Source: Sergeia podlipaevii
Lineage: Eukaryota; Euglenozoa; Kinetoplastea; Trypanosomatida; Trypanosomatidae
Assembly (NCBI GenBank): GCA_030849805.1
Contig: JASANZ010002234.1
Span: 1-64,000 of the forward strand
Direction of reading: 5' to 3'
DNA: 64,000 bases
Numbering within the stretch: the first letter of the stretch is position 1; every line of letters starts with the position of its first letter. The position numbers and the translations under genes are program-made. This document shows, one piece after another, positions 1 through 8,238 of this stretch. Under the pieces are notes generated by a model. That model saw only the letters and a program-made list of their open reading frames with translations, made no database searches and had not been told where the DNA came from.

Positions 1-705
1 TCCCCCAACACGGGGTACTAGTCCCTGATACCACGAAGAGGTGGCCGGCATCATCAGGGTGCTCACGGATGCGCACCCCGTTAAACGCAAAATTTCAAGA
101 GCTGTACACCCCGCCAGTGGTGTAAGATCCGCCACAGCTGTGCCCTCAAGATTGAGAAGCTTCAAGGATGTAAGATTTGATAGGTCAGCCCAGTTCTTCA
201 CAGAGTAGCACGAACCAAGGTTCAGTTGCTTAAGTGCTACGCATTTTCCCAAAAGCGTTAAATCTGCAACTTTAGTTCCTGACAGATCCAATACTCTTAC
301 ATTCAAAAATGTGGGTGTCAAGGGTGTGAGATCCGTAATTTTACATCCCCTGAGCCCCAGCTGCGCCACGTTAGGCAAATTGTTGATCCACTTAAAGGTA
401 TCACAGTCTTTTGATACTTTCAGCCTAATCGGCATTTTGTCCCTTTCAAGCCACCACCTCATTACATTCATGGCATCTTCCGTAGTTTCTACCTCTCTGA
501 TAATACTGTCCGCCTTCATGTATTCACAAATACCATTACGTGAAATCAAAGTGACTTTAGCCTCTGGAATGACGTACCCAGCTTTGCATTGCTCTGTGGA
601 GTACCGTGTGTATGGGTGAGCACAAGAAAACGCCAAGGAGATAGTCCTCCAGCTCCCATATTCGTTTGCCCCGTATTGAGCAATGGATTGAATAACAAAT
701 GTCAT
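1..705 (-). CDS. Leucine-rich repeat protein, 3' end cut by window edge
   Basis: An open frame runs from an ATG at 705 off the left edge, giving 235 residues with no stop; an in-frame TAA lies just upstream of the ATG. Residues 1-110 show no repeats. From about residue 115 there are cysteine-type leucine-rich repeats of about 23 residues, with units such as LGLRGCKITDLTPL, VLDLSGTKVADLTLLG, LKQLNLGSCYSVKNW and LKLLNLEGTAVADLTPL. No signal peptide or membrane segment is visible in this part. Such repeats bind proteins, and large LRR families of this kind occur in trypanosomatids, some of them surface or expression-site associated. The role here is unknown. The last residues visible are repeated at 6875-6926 (52 bp), which suggests the gene belongs to a local duplicated family. 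Confidence 0.75.
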   Translation of the reverse strand, partial: MTFVIQSIAQYGANEYGSWRTISLAFSCAHPYTRYSTEQCKAGYVIPEAKVTLISRNGICEYMKADSIIREVETTEDAMNVMRWWLERDKMPIRLKVSKDCDTFKWINNLPNVAQLGLRGCKITDLTPLTPTFLNVRVLDLSGTKVADLTLLGKCVALKQLNLGSCYSVKNWADLSNLTSLKLLNLEGTAVADLTPLAGCTALEILRLTGCASVSTLMMPATSSWYQGLVPRVGG

Positions 706-2865
706 TTATGCAAAATGGCAGTTAAGGATACTAAGGCATACAGCTAAGAATGAAACACAGAGGAAAGGAAAAAAGGAAAGCGTTTTCGCTGCTTGCATGT
801 AACACACCTCCAACAATAGAGTCTGATTTCTTTTTTTGATTTCTTTCATTTTGAATTCAATTTCAGTACAATTAGGCGCAATCATACAAAGTGCAAAGAA
901 ACCCCCGACCTCCTCCACTACTGTAAAATCCAAGGGCCGCTATCGAAACAAGCCCGGTGGTGGGTGGGATGGATTTGAATCAGCAATAGGTCAATTCTTT
1001 TGCATATTTTTGTAAAGAAAAAAATGGAAAATCCAAAGCAATAAATCAATAAATAAGAGAAAACAAAATAAATGTTAGGAATATATCCTGTGCCGTGTAT
1101 ACCAAAGATCTCCTCCAACGCCAAGCAATGCTCTCTCTCTCACCGCCTGGTCTTCATACACCTCGCAAGTTCTTCAAAAGTATGAGCTCTTAATTAGAGC
1201 GCGTCTCGCTATGAAGTGAGCCATTGAGTAGTACTGATGCTGCTAGGGTTTGTCTGCCACACTGCTTTCCATGTGCCTCCCTGAGTCCTTAAAGTATCTA
1301 TAATTCCGTACAGACTGCGTTGAGAGGAAACAGGCATCTATGTTTAATGCAATGAGGAGCAGGCAGTTGTGAGTCCAGTTCACCCGTTCAATCCAAGCGC
1401 CAACACGCACCTCACGATCACGTCTTCTGGCTGCACCGAGATGATTGCTGCAACACTGCAATTTGCAAAAGACGGTGCCTTCACATTGGCTTTCTTCAGG
1501 CATCAACCGTATATCAGCGGCCTTCATCGCCTCTGCGCCACTCCAAACGTATCCGTTTACGTTGCTGCCTAGTGCCATCGCACAACACAGGATAGTGCCA
1601 TTATAGAATGAATTAGCGCTGCTATCGAGTGCTTAGTGATCAGTACGCCTCCTTCAATGAGAGTATCAATGCATGAGAAAAAGTGCTGCATAGTCGATGA
1701 AAACACTTCCCTTGAACAAGTGCATTTAATGTTGAAGTAGTCAGCGCTCTACACTACAGTAGAATGTGCATCATAAATATAAAAAAAAAAATGCTTGAAA
1801 AGTTTTTGAAAAGAAAAAAGATTAGTTATCGCAGAAGATAAAGAAAAATAATTGTACCACACATAATAAAGCAATACAAAGGCTGATATTATGTACCCAT
1901 AGCAATCCAGGAGTCCCTCCTGCAGGATCACACCTTCTAGAGGTTATCTTGACAAAAATAGATAGTACCAACATTCAATGCTGGTCTAGCTGTCTCGAGC
2001 TGTTATGATTGTTGTATTTAAAAAAGGTAGAAAGAGGATCACAATGCAAGCTGTTCTTATCGTTAAACCTGAGAGGCCACTGTCTTTAGAAATACCGCAA
2101 GCAAAATTAGCAAATTAAATTTAAAAAAATTGCAAAGTCAGTATATATTGGAAAAGGAGGCAAATAAATGAATAATGGCCAAAAAAAAAAAAACGCTTCA
2201 TTTAGACAAATCAGTATAATATGCATCTAGGTTTTAAATAGATACACTGTTGCTGAACATTCATTACGATCTTTATAGAATCTCAAGAATAACATCTTCC
2301 ACAACTATCTAATGTCGAATCCTGAAAGAGAAAATAGAAAAGTAAGCTAGATGACTGTATAGCTGTCTAATAGCCATCATTGAAAGTAATCTAAACCGTG
2401 TGTAGTAGAGATCCCTTTCATTGATCCTCCGGCTGTGTTGAGTACCATAAAAATTTCTGAAAACTACAAGAACTGTTCATTGCTTTTTTAAGAATCATCT
2501 CTTGCAATGTGTAAAATAACTCCCCGCATGCATACTTTTGAAGTGAACTATTGGTTCTTGCCAGGGGGGTTCCTTGAGTAAGACAGTTAAATATACGTTT
2601 TTTAAAAAAAAAATTAGGTTAAGACTTGCGCTACAGTCTTATCTATATGTATATAAATACTGGAACTTTTCGTGCACAGATTTTACAAAATAGCGACAAA
2701 ATACAATGTCAACGGTATTCTTGACAGCGCATAGCTCCTTAAAATAAAAATAATAACACCATTCAGCAATCTTGTTTTCTTCTCCTGTAGCTGCTCCCCT
2801 CAAGAGAGAAAAAAAGAAACCCAGTCGCTCTTGTATATTGCAGCACAGCAGGCATACCCTCACAC
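706..2865. other. Long AT-rich spacer with one GC-richer patch
   Basis: No convincing gene. The stretch 1900-2860 is AT-rich with several A-runs. A GC-richer patch at about 1240-1580 has short open frames on both strands and is listed separately. The spacer is unusually long for this window, consistent with decay of former sequence between the LRR gene and the next intact gene. Confidence 0.5.
1243..1578 (-). CDS. Doubtful small ORF, 111 residues
   Basis: An ATG-initiated frame lies in a patch whose base composition is closer to coding than the flanks. The product is cysteine-, arginine- and tryptophan-rich with no motif I recognise, no signal peptide and no clear membrane segment. The opposite strand is also open over 1369-1572, so the open frame may be chance or a relic of an older gene or retroelement. 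It is listed only because the patch stands out from the AT-rich surroundings. Confidence 0.2.
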   Translation of the reverse strand: MALGSNVNGYVWSGAEAMKAADIRLMPEESQCEGTVFCKLQCCSNHLGAARRRDREVRVGAWIERVNWTHNCLLLIALNIDACFLSTQSVRNYRYFKDSGRHMESSVADKP

Positions 2866-4389
2866 TCATATTATAATGTTGACTTTACGCAAGGACTCTG
2901 CACACATCTTGCGATACAACACACGACTGTGACTCGTTGACGACCACAGCTGCATATGGCTCCCGGACAGAAAATCCTGGGTCTCACGGCGGGAGTCATC
3001 GTTGAACATCATCGGCAAGTACCACTGAACAAATGGAAGTGCGTCTCTCACACGCTGCACTTTTCGAGCGCCGGCCATGTGCGCAATCATGGGAAACACA
3101 CGATGCGTGACACCCTCTACAATATCCACGCCATCACGCGGCTGCACGGACAGAAGCGACGGGGCAATGTCAATCACACCACTGCCCCCATGCACGCGGC
3201 GCTTGGTAAAACTCGCAGGGCCACCGGACTGCTGGTACACTTCACGGATATACTTGTCATCAATCAGATAGTTATACTCGTAGTACATCCCGCTGTTCGG
3301 CCTAGAGTCGGACTCGTTCCGTATAAAGGAAAAATTATAGGTGAGTACTCCATTCGTTTTAGCAGCGGGCCATCTTTCGTTAGTCAGCTGATAATGCATC
3401 TGAGCATCGTAAATAGGCAGAGCGCTGAACTCCTGAAGTTCGTCCAACTGTATTATCCCTGCGCGCAACCCATTTGGCGAGCGCATGTCTTGCCAGTGAG
3501 TGCGATCGCCTGCAATCAACGCGCCAATGTCCATCTCCCAGTGCCGGTGGCCCTTGCACAGATGGGCCAGAACACTCTGATCGCATACACATGCGTCATC
3601 TATAACTGGGGTGTCCGTTCTCGTGTGTTCCACAATGGCTTGGTACACCTCACGCAGTGCCCACACGCGCGCAACAACAGTGCCGCTGTTCAAGTAGCGC
3701 ATATTGTTAAGATGCGACCTCACTCGTGGTGCCAGCTCCATCCCGTGTTCCTCCGCGTATGTCTTCGACGCATTTATCATCGTGCCATAATCTACTGCGC
3801 AAGAACTTGGTCCAGTATAAAATTGTGGAGAATAGCAATTGCTTTCCGCTGAAACCACAAACGGTGCCAACTTGCGTCCCTCGCGCACCGCACGTGGATC
3901 CACTTCGCGCGGACTGGCAGCCGACTCGGCGATGAAGCGATCAATATACGGGAGCGGGTCCATCCCAGTGAAGAAGGAGTGAGAGTCAGTGAAGATCAGC
4001 ACATCCTCGTCAGACAGACTGGACTCAGCAAGAGTATTAAGTACAATATCAATTTTACGTAAAAGCCAAAAGTCTTGATAATTATATCCAATGACAACTG
4101 TCGGCAGCCCGCTCATATACGCAGAGGCAACGTTGACGCACAGCTCATCGGTGATGTGTGGGCTGACAACAACTGCCATCACACGCACCTCGCCACCCCT
4201 GCCGTCCGGGCGGCGCAGGTATACCTCCTCCTCATTGGGAAGTGAGGGTTTTAGGGATTGAGGTTCGCTGGAAGAAAAAAGCCACCAAAACAGCATGACC
4301 TGAAGCACAATGAGCAAACACACGGCAGCGAACAAAGCCCTCTTCATGCGTTTGGGCAACCTGCGCTTAACTTCCCATTTACTGGTCAT
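2866..4389 (-). CDS. Type II membrane glycosyltransferase-like protein (PLOD/GT-A-like)
   Basis: 507 residues from an ATG at 4389. Residues 1-18 are basic and about 19-40 form one hydrophobic anchor (type II, probably Golgi lumenal). The lumenal part resembles the glucosyltransferase half of lysyl hydroxylases and procollagen galactosyltransferases: a VMAVVVSPHITDE strand, a PTVVIGYNYQ turn, then LIFTDSHSFFTG where the family has a metal-binding ADSYD-type motif, followed by YLNSGTVVARVWALREV and an acidic DDACVCDQSVLAHL segment matching family blocks YLNSG and DDDQ. The usual second Asp of the D-x-x-D metal site is Ser here, so activity or metal use may differ. Many cysteines and N-glycosylation sequons fit a secretory location. 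The donor and acceptor cannot be read from sequence. Confidence 0.55.
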   Translation of the reverse strand: MTSKWEVKRRLPKRMKRALFAAVCLLIVLQVMLFWWLFSSSEPQSLKPSLPNEEEVYLRRPDGRGGEVRVMAVVVSPHITDELCVNVASAYMSGLPTVVIGYNYQDFWLLRKIDIVLNTLAESSLSDEDVLIFTDSHSFFTGMDPLPYIDRFIAESAASPREVDPRAVREGRKLAPFVVSAESNCYSPQFYTGPSSCAVDYGTMINASKTYAEEHGMELAPRVRSHLNNMRYLNSGTVVARVWALREVYQAIVEHTRTDTPVIDDACVCDQSVLAHLCKGHRHWEMDIGALIAGDRTHWQDMRSPNGLRAGIIQLDELQEFSALPIYDAQMHYQLTNERWPAAKTNGVLTYNFSFIRNESDSRPNSGMYYEYNYLIDDKYIREVYQQSGGPASFTKRRVHGGSGVIDIAPSLLSVQPRDGVDIVEGVTHRVFPMIAHMAGARKVQRVRDALPFVQWYLPMMFNDDSRRETQDFLSGSHMQLWSSTSHSRVLYRKMCAESLRKVNIII

Positions 4390-4501
4390 GAGTGCGATTG
4401 CAGGTCAAAAGGTTCTGATGTGATAGAGAATTGACACTGAAAAATGCCACGCTGTGCACAGATGAAAGTCCGCTGTGTAGACGCTGACAAAAGGTATTTA
4501 A

Positions 4502-4530
4502 CTATCAAAAAAAAAAAAAAGCAAGAGAGA
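4502..4530 (-). promoter_or_regulatory. Candidate trans-splice acceptor for the glycosyltransferase-like gene
   Basis: On the minus strand a pyrimidine stretch (T14 plus TCTCTCTTG-type bases, 4507-4530) is followed by the first AG at 4503-4502, about 112 nt before the ATG at 4389. This matches the polypyrimidine-then-AG signal used for spliced-leader addition in trypanosomatids. Confidence 0.4.
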
Positions 4531-4867
4531 TATAGAAGGTATAGCATTGCCACGCGGTACAAGTAAAAAAAAAGATATGACAAAAGTAGAGTATTATACA
4601 AGTTTAACAGACAGCTAGTGTCTGAAGTCACCTTGAATGGTGGTCAGTTCGATAGTATGTTGCCATCACCACCGAGTAGAAGGACTAGAACAACCTCTTT
4701 ATTCCTACGACATGGGAAGTTCCGTACCACACTTCCAACATCCACAGTTGTAATGAGTCTCAGTAAGAGGCTTTACATTAGCATTAGCTGTGGGATCACA
4801 GCGTATTTATACTTGATACAATGAAAAAAAAAGGCAAAGAAGAAAGCTGCAAAGTAGTGATACGCAT

Positions 4868-5096
4868 AACGCAACGTCGAATAACATACGCAGCAGCTCA
4901 CTACAGCTAGCTAGTACGTGCCAGCTATGAATGAAGCAAAAAAAAAAGTCACAATGTATCTGTGCTCAAAATGGAAAAAGGGAAAATCCACCAAGCAACA
5001 TAATAAAACCTCCTCATCTTTACAACAAAAACAATATTACTGCCACAAAATGACAAAGTCCCATAACACAACTGAGGTCCTTTAAAAAAAAAAATG
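4868..5096. repeat. 260-bp tandem non-coding repeat, copy 1
   Basis: The block beginning AACGCAACGTCG is repeated with a 260-bp offset at 5128. Both copies contain AGCAGCTCACTACAGCTAGC and the segment from CAATGTATCTGTGCTCAAAA onward, with scattered substitutions and different A-run lengths. Frames inside are not conserved between copies, so it is probably spacer or UTR sequence. Confidence 0.85.
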
Positions 5097-5114
5097 GAGA
5101 GCTAAAAAGATATT

Positions 5115-5115
5115 N
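5115..5115. other. Ambiguous base N
   Basis: A single undetermined base lies between the two copies of the 260-bp repeat, a place where assembly is likely to be uncertain; repeat copy number may be collapsed. Confidence 0.95.
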
Positions 5116-5127
5116 AGTGAAATCCAC

Positions 5128-5352
5128 AACGCAACGTCGGATAACATACGCAGCAGCTCACTACAGCTAGCTGGTACGTGCCAGCTATGAATGAAGCAAG
5201 AAAACTGTCACAATGTATCTGTGCTCAAAATGGAAAAAGGGAAAGCCACCAAGCAACATAAGAAAACCCCATCATCTTTACAGCAAAAGCAATACTACTG
5301 TCACAAAAATAACAAAAACCCATAACAAAACCGCAGTTCGAAAAAAAATGGG
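5128..5352. repeat. 260-bp tandem non-coding repeat, copy 2
   Basis: Second copy of the block at 4868. Differences include GTCGG for GTCGA, CTGGTACG for CTAGTACG, and loss of the A10 run after GAAGCAA. The divergence suggests an old duplication rather than a recent assembly artefact. Confidence 0.85.
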
Positions 5353-5829
5353 AGCAAAATACATTACTAAATACTTCTCTACCTCTGGAGCATTTTACAA
5401 AAAAAAAAAACGGGTACGCTCAGCACACGCAAGTAGAGCTGTAGATAGGCGGGTTAATACAAGCAAGTACCTGTCGGCACAACTGGTAACTCTTTGAAAT
5501 TAGAATGGAGAAAGAGTTCAAAGGAATAAGAAATAAAAATTGTATATATAAAGAAATTGTTGCCTACTTTAAAAGAAACGCAGCGAGATAACGTGAGCAC
5601 CATTGATATTGCATTGTCGCCGTAAGAGCACAGCCAACTCTCTTTACCATAATGGCGCACCTTAAACGAAGCTCCATCAAGCACATCCCAGCAAGTGATC
5701 TTCATTTTTATTTTTCTTCGTAAACACCTATTTCCAGGTCTGCTCCGGCGCGCCAGTCACCATTCCAAATACCCCCTTACTAACAATCGCCTAGAGCTCC
5801 ATATGCGCGAAGACGTGGAGACCAGTCCC

Positions 5830-6753
5830 TCAATCGGAGGGCGGTGCGGGGCTCAGGCTAGATCGGTTGCTCGATGTGGATCGATATCGCTTTCTGGGCT
5901 TCACCTCACCCTTTTCATTCATCCTTGTGTGCAAGGCCAAAGCGGGGAGGAGAGGGGATACAGGCAGCTCGGGAGCGGAGACAGCGACGGCCTCTTCACT
6001 CATCTCCGGGGAGTCGATAAGAGCCGGAGCAGGTATCTTGAAGACTTCGGCCAAGTACATGGCAAGTTTCATTCTGTTGAAAAGTTTGTCTCGTTTTATC
6101 TCCTGTAGGTTGTACTTGTTTCGGATAGTTACCAGAGCTGGGCAGATGAGAAAGTGAGCCGAAGTTTCCATACACCTCGTGTGTCGGAACCATGGGTCTC
6201 TCTTTACCCTGTACTGAGCATCGTTGTAGTACCTGTCTAAGTGTAATGCGAGGGAGGAATCATTGGCAAATGTCTTACTGCACTGAGGGCAGAGGAGTCT
6301 AGTAGAGGGGTTCTGAACAGTAACACGCACGTCCTTCTTCGCAGCAACCGTGTACTGTCGCACCTCAGGGTGCTTAGTACGCATATGGTAAGCAAGGCCG
6401 GCCGTGGAGGTGTAGAGCCGTTTGCAGAAGCTACACGGATGCGGCACGGGGTCTTTCACGTTGGCTTCTGGTGTGCTAGAGTCTCCGACCTTATGCATCT
6501 TGTACACGTGCACGTGCATATTGCCCCTGTACATGTACTCGTTCGGGCAGTACGGACACTTGAAGCTCAAAATCGTAACGGACTCCGTCCTCGGCTTGCG
6601 GCGTGGTGGCAGCTCGTTATCTGGTCTTTCGAAGAGTTTCTCATCAGGATGATACCACCGTATGTGCTTTTTGACAGCGGTAGTGAATAATAAATAACAA
6701 GGCGCATTGTGCAAATGACGGCGCTGCCTGCCCGCGCCGGCAGCTGTGTGGCG
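5830..6753 (-). pseudogene. C2H2/CP-type zinc-finger frame, probable retroelement C-terminal remnant
   Basis: The frame is open from just after a TAA at 6754-6756 to the stop at 5830 but has no ATG near its beginning; the first in-frame ATG comes after the first finger's CPYC pair. It carries three C2H2-type units: CPYCPNEYMYRGNMHVH, CSFCKRLYTSTAGLAYH and CPQCSKTFANDSSLALH. These are followed by a C-x-E-T-S-x-H-F-L-I-C-P pattern (RCMETSAHFLICP), which resembles the Cys-His tail found after RNase H in ingi/L1-like non-LTR elements. The end is Ser/Pro/Arg-rich. Upstream, another frame reads YRPGVDPSLRELG before stopping, suggesting an older frameshift. No reverse transcriptase or endonuclease was seen nearby. 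It may instead be a domesticated zinc-finger protein starting at an internal ATG. Confidence 0.5.
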
Positions 6754-6829
6754 TTACGAGCGTACTGTGTGCCCCAGTTCTCTCAGAGATGGATCTACCC
6801 CAGGCCTGTATGCGGAAGTCACGAACCCA

Positions 6830-6930
6830 CTAACGCTCACAAGTTACATTAACCCGCTCCTGGCTTCTCCCAGCACCGAGTACTAGTCGCTGATACCACG
6901 AAGCTCTGGCCGGCATCATCAAGGGATATC
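6830..6930 (-). pseudogene. 3' remnant of a second LRR gene
   Basis: Bases 6875-6926 match 10-61 (same orientation, offset 6865), and the minus-strand reading is conserved: LMMPAxxSWYQxLV in both. Here the frame runs on for about 17 codons to a TAG at 6830-6832. Upstream, the match to the LRR gene is lost and stops appear, so only the C-terminal coding end survives. It suggests an LRR gene once stood here or that its tail was copied with the neighbouring retroelement-like sequence. Confidence 0.6.
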
Positions 6931-7565
6931 TACGCCTGCATCTTCTCAAAGGAAATTTAAGAAAGCACACAAGATGGAAATGTGTGGATATGATTAAATT
7001 AAGTGATACTACGCTTCTGTTTACTAGGAAAATAAAATAAATATTGTAGAAAAGCATTTACAAAAGTGTAGTTAAAATAAGAATGGTACATCGGGAAAAA
7101 GGTAAGCCAACTTTCTTTTTTTGTAAAGACAACAATTGTCGACATTCCGTATTGCTGTAGGATTCTTACACTGATTGTAGAAGAGTGGCAGAGGAGAAGG
7201 CTCCAGCGATTCCCCTCTATATAGACCGATGATCGTACAACCATTAGTCATATGCCGGCCACAGACAAGCGCGTTAGAAAAAAATTGAATGAAACAATAA
7301 AAACTGCCAGACAGTACCTGCCCCGTCTTCGTTTCTTTCATAAACAGATGGCACATTTCTTCATAATAAAATGTTGGTTGATATGAAGGGGGTAATGCCG
7401 CTGAGTAGCATCAATTTGTGTACTTCCGGTTCCATCCCCCCCCCCACCCAAATTCAAAAATCACAATAATTGTAAATCATTTGGTCATATAAACGTTTAC
7501 ACACGCATACTTCCTCACGGGGAAATGAATGCAGGCTCCTTCTGGCAGCGCCTTTTCTTGCCGAG
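6931..7565. other. AT-rich spacer with a C-run
   Basis: No supported gene. It contains oligo(A) runs and a C-run near 7435-7446 that reads as a G-run on the transcribed strand, in the presumed 3' UTR of the MIF-like gene. Confidence 0.5.
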
Positions 7566-7907
7566 TTAAAAGTTACCTCCATTCCATCCCATATGCTGTG
7601 CGCTGTAGTAGCACACAAAAATACGCTCTCCGTCAACGCCGCAAACTGACGTTATCAACGCACACACCTCTTTTGTTGTGCAATCTGCTTTCTCAGCGGA
7701 CACCTCACCAAAGATGCGTAGGTTGACAAACGCACAAGGGCTCTCTGTACCGCGAAAATGGTGAGAGACATTGTCTTCAAACGCCGTCATTACCCATTCC
7801 TTCGGCTTTCCCAAAACATCAGACATGATGGCTTCGAAACCCGCAGCAATCCTCCTTTTCTGGTCTGCGGTGAGAGCACTGGAAATAGTAAGTGAAATGT
7901 ACGGCAT
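7566..7907 (-). CDS. MIF: Macrophage migration inhibitory factor-like tautomerase
   Basis: 113 residues from an ATG at 7907, the usual length for MIF/D-dopachrome tautomerase proteins. The invariant Pro2 (catalytic base after Met removal) is present, Lys34 sits in DVLGKPKEWV as in the family active site, and the C-terminal GWNGGNF matches the family GWNxxxF end. The human CxxC oxidoreductase motif is not conserved (CAFV here). There is no signal peptide; MIF proteins leave cells by non-classical routes. In Leishmania MIF orthologues are described as tautomerases that can modulate host macrophages. In this organism, host unknown, the enzyme may simply be a keto-enol tautomerase of unknown substrate. 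Confidence 0.85.
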   Translation of the reverse strand: MPYISLTISSALTADQKRRIAAGFEAIMSDVLGKPKEWVMTAFEDNVSHHFRGTESPCAFVNLRIFGEVSAEKADCTTKEVCALITSVCGVDGERIFVCYYSAQHMGWNGGNF

Positions 7908-8238
7908 GTTGAGAGTATCGGAAGAGCAGCGTAGCGATATGATAGTATGTGATGATAGTGATTAATTCTGTCCTTCATTTTCAAAAAAAAGTGTATTTTA
8001 AAAAAAGGGGAAAAATACAGTAGCAAAAATGAAAAGCAAAGCATTTCTTTCTTCCCTCTTTGCCCGTATGAAAAACATTGCTGCCATAATATATATATAC
8101 GCTTCAAACGCCATTATCTTCTATATATGCTTTAAGATGATGAATAAAACTTCACGCCACACCTCAGCACATATATATGTATGAACGTTTCGACCTTCTT
8201 CCTGACAAGTATATTTTCTCCCTATTGTAGTGGCGAAG
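7908..8238. other. Spacer upstream of the MIF-like gene
   Basis: Contains pyrimidine-rich minus-strand tracts at 7983-7990 and 8000-8013, with a nearest downstream AG at about 7974, 66 nt before the MIF ATG: a plausible trans-splice acceptor. An AT repeat lies at about 8090-8098. No gene seen. Confidence 0.4.

Noticed and set aside
2956..3852. Plus-strand 298-codon frame opposite the glycosyltransferase-like gene
   Set aside because: His/Val-rich antisense shadow; every other supported gene of the window is on the minus strand.
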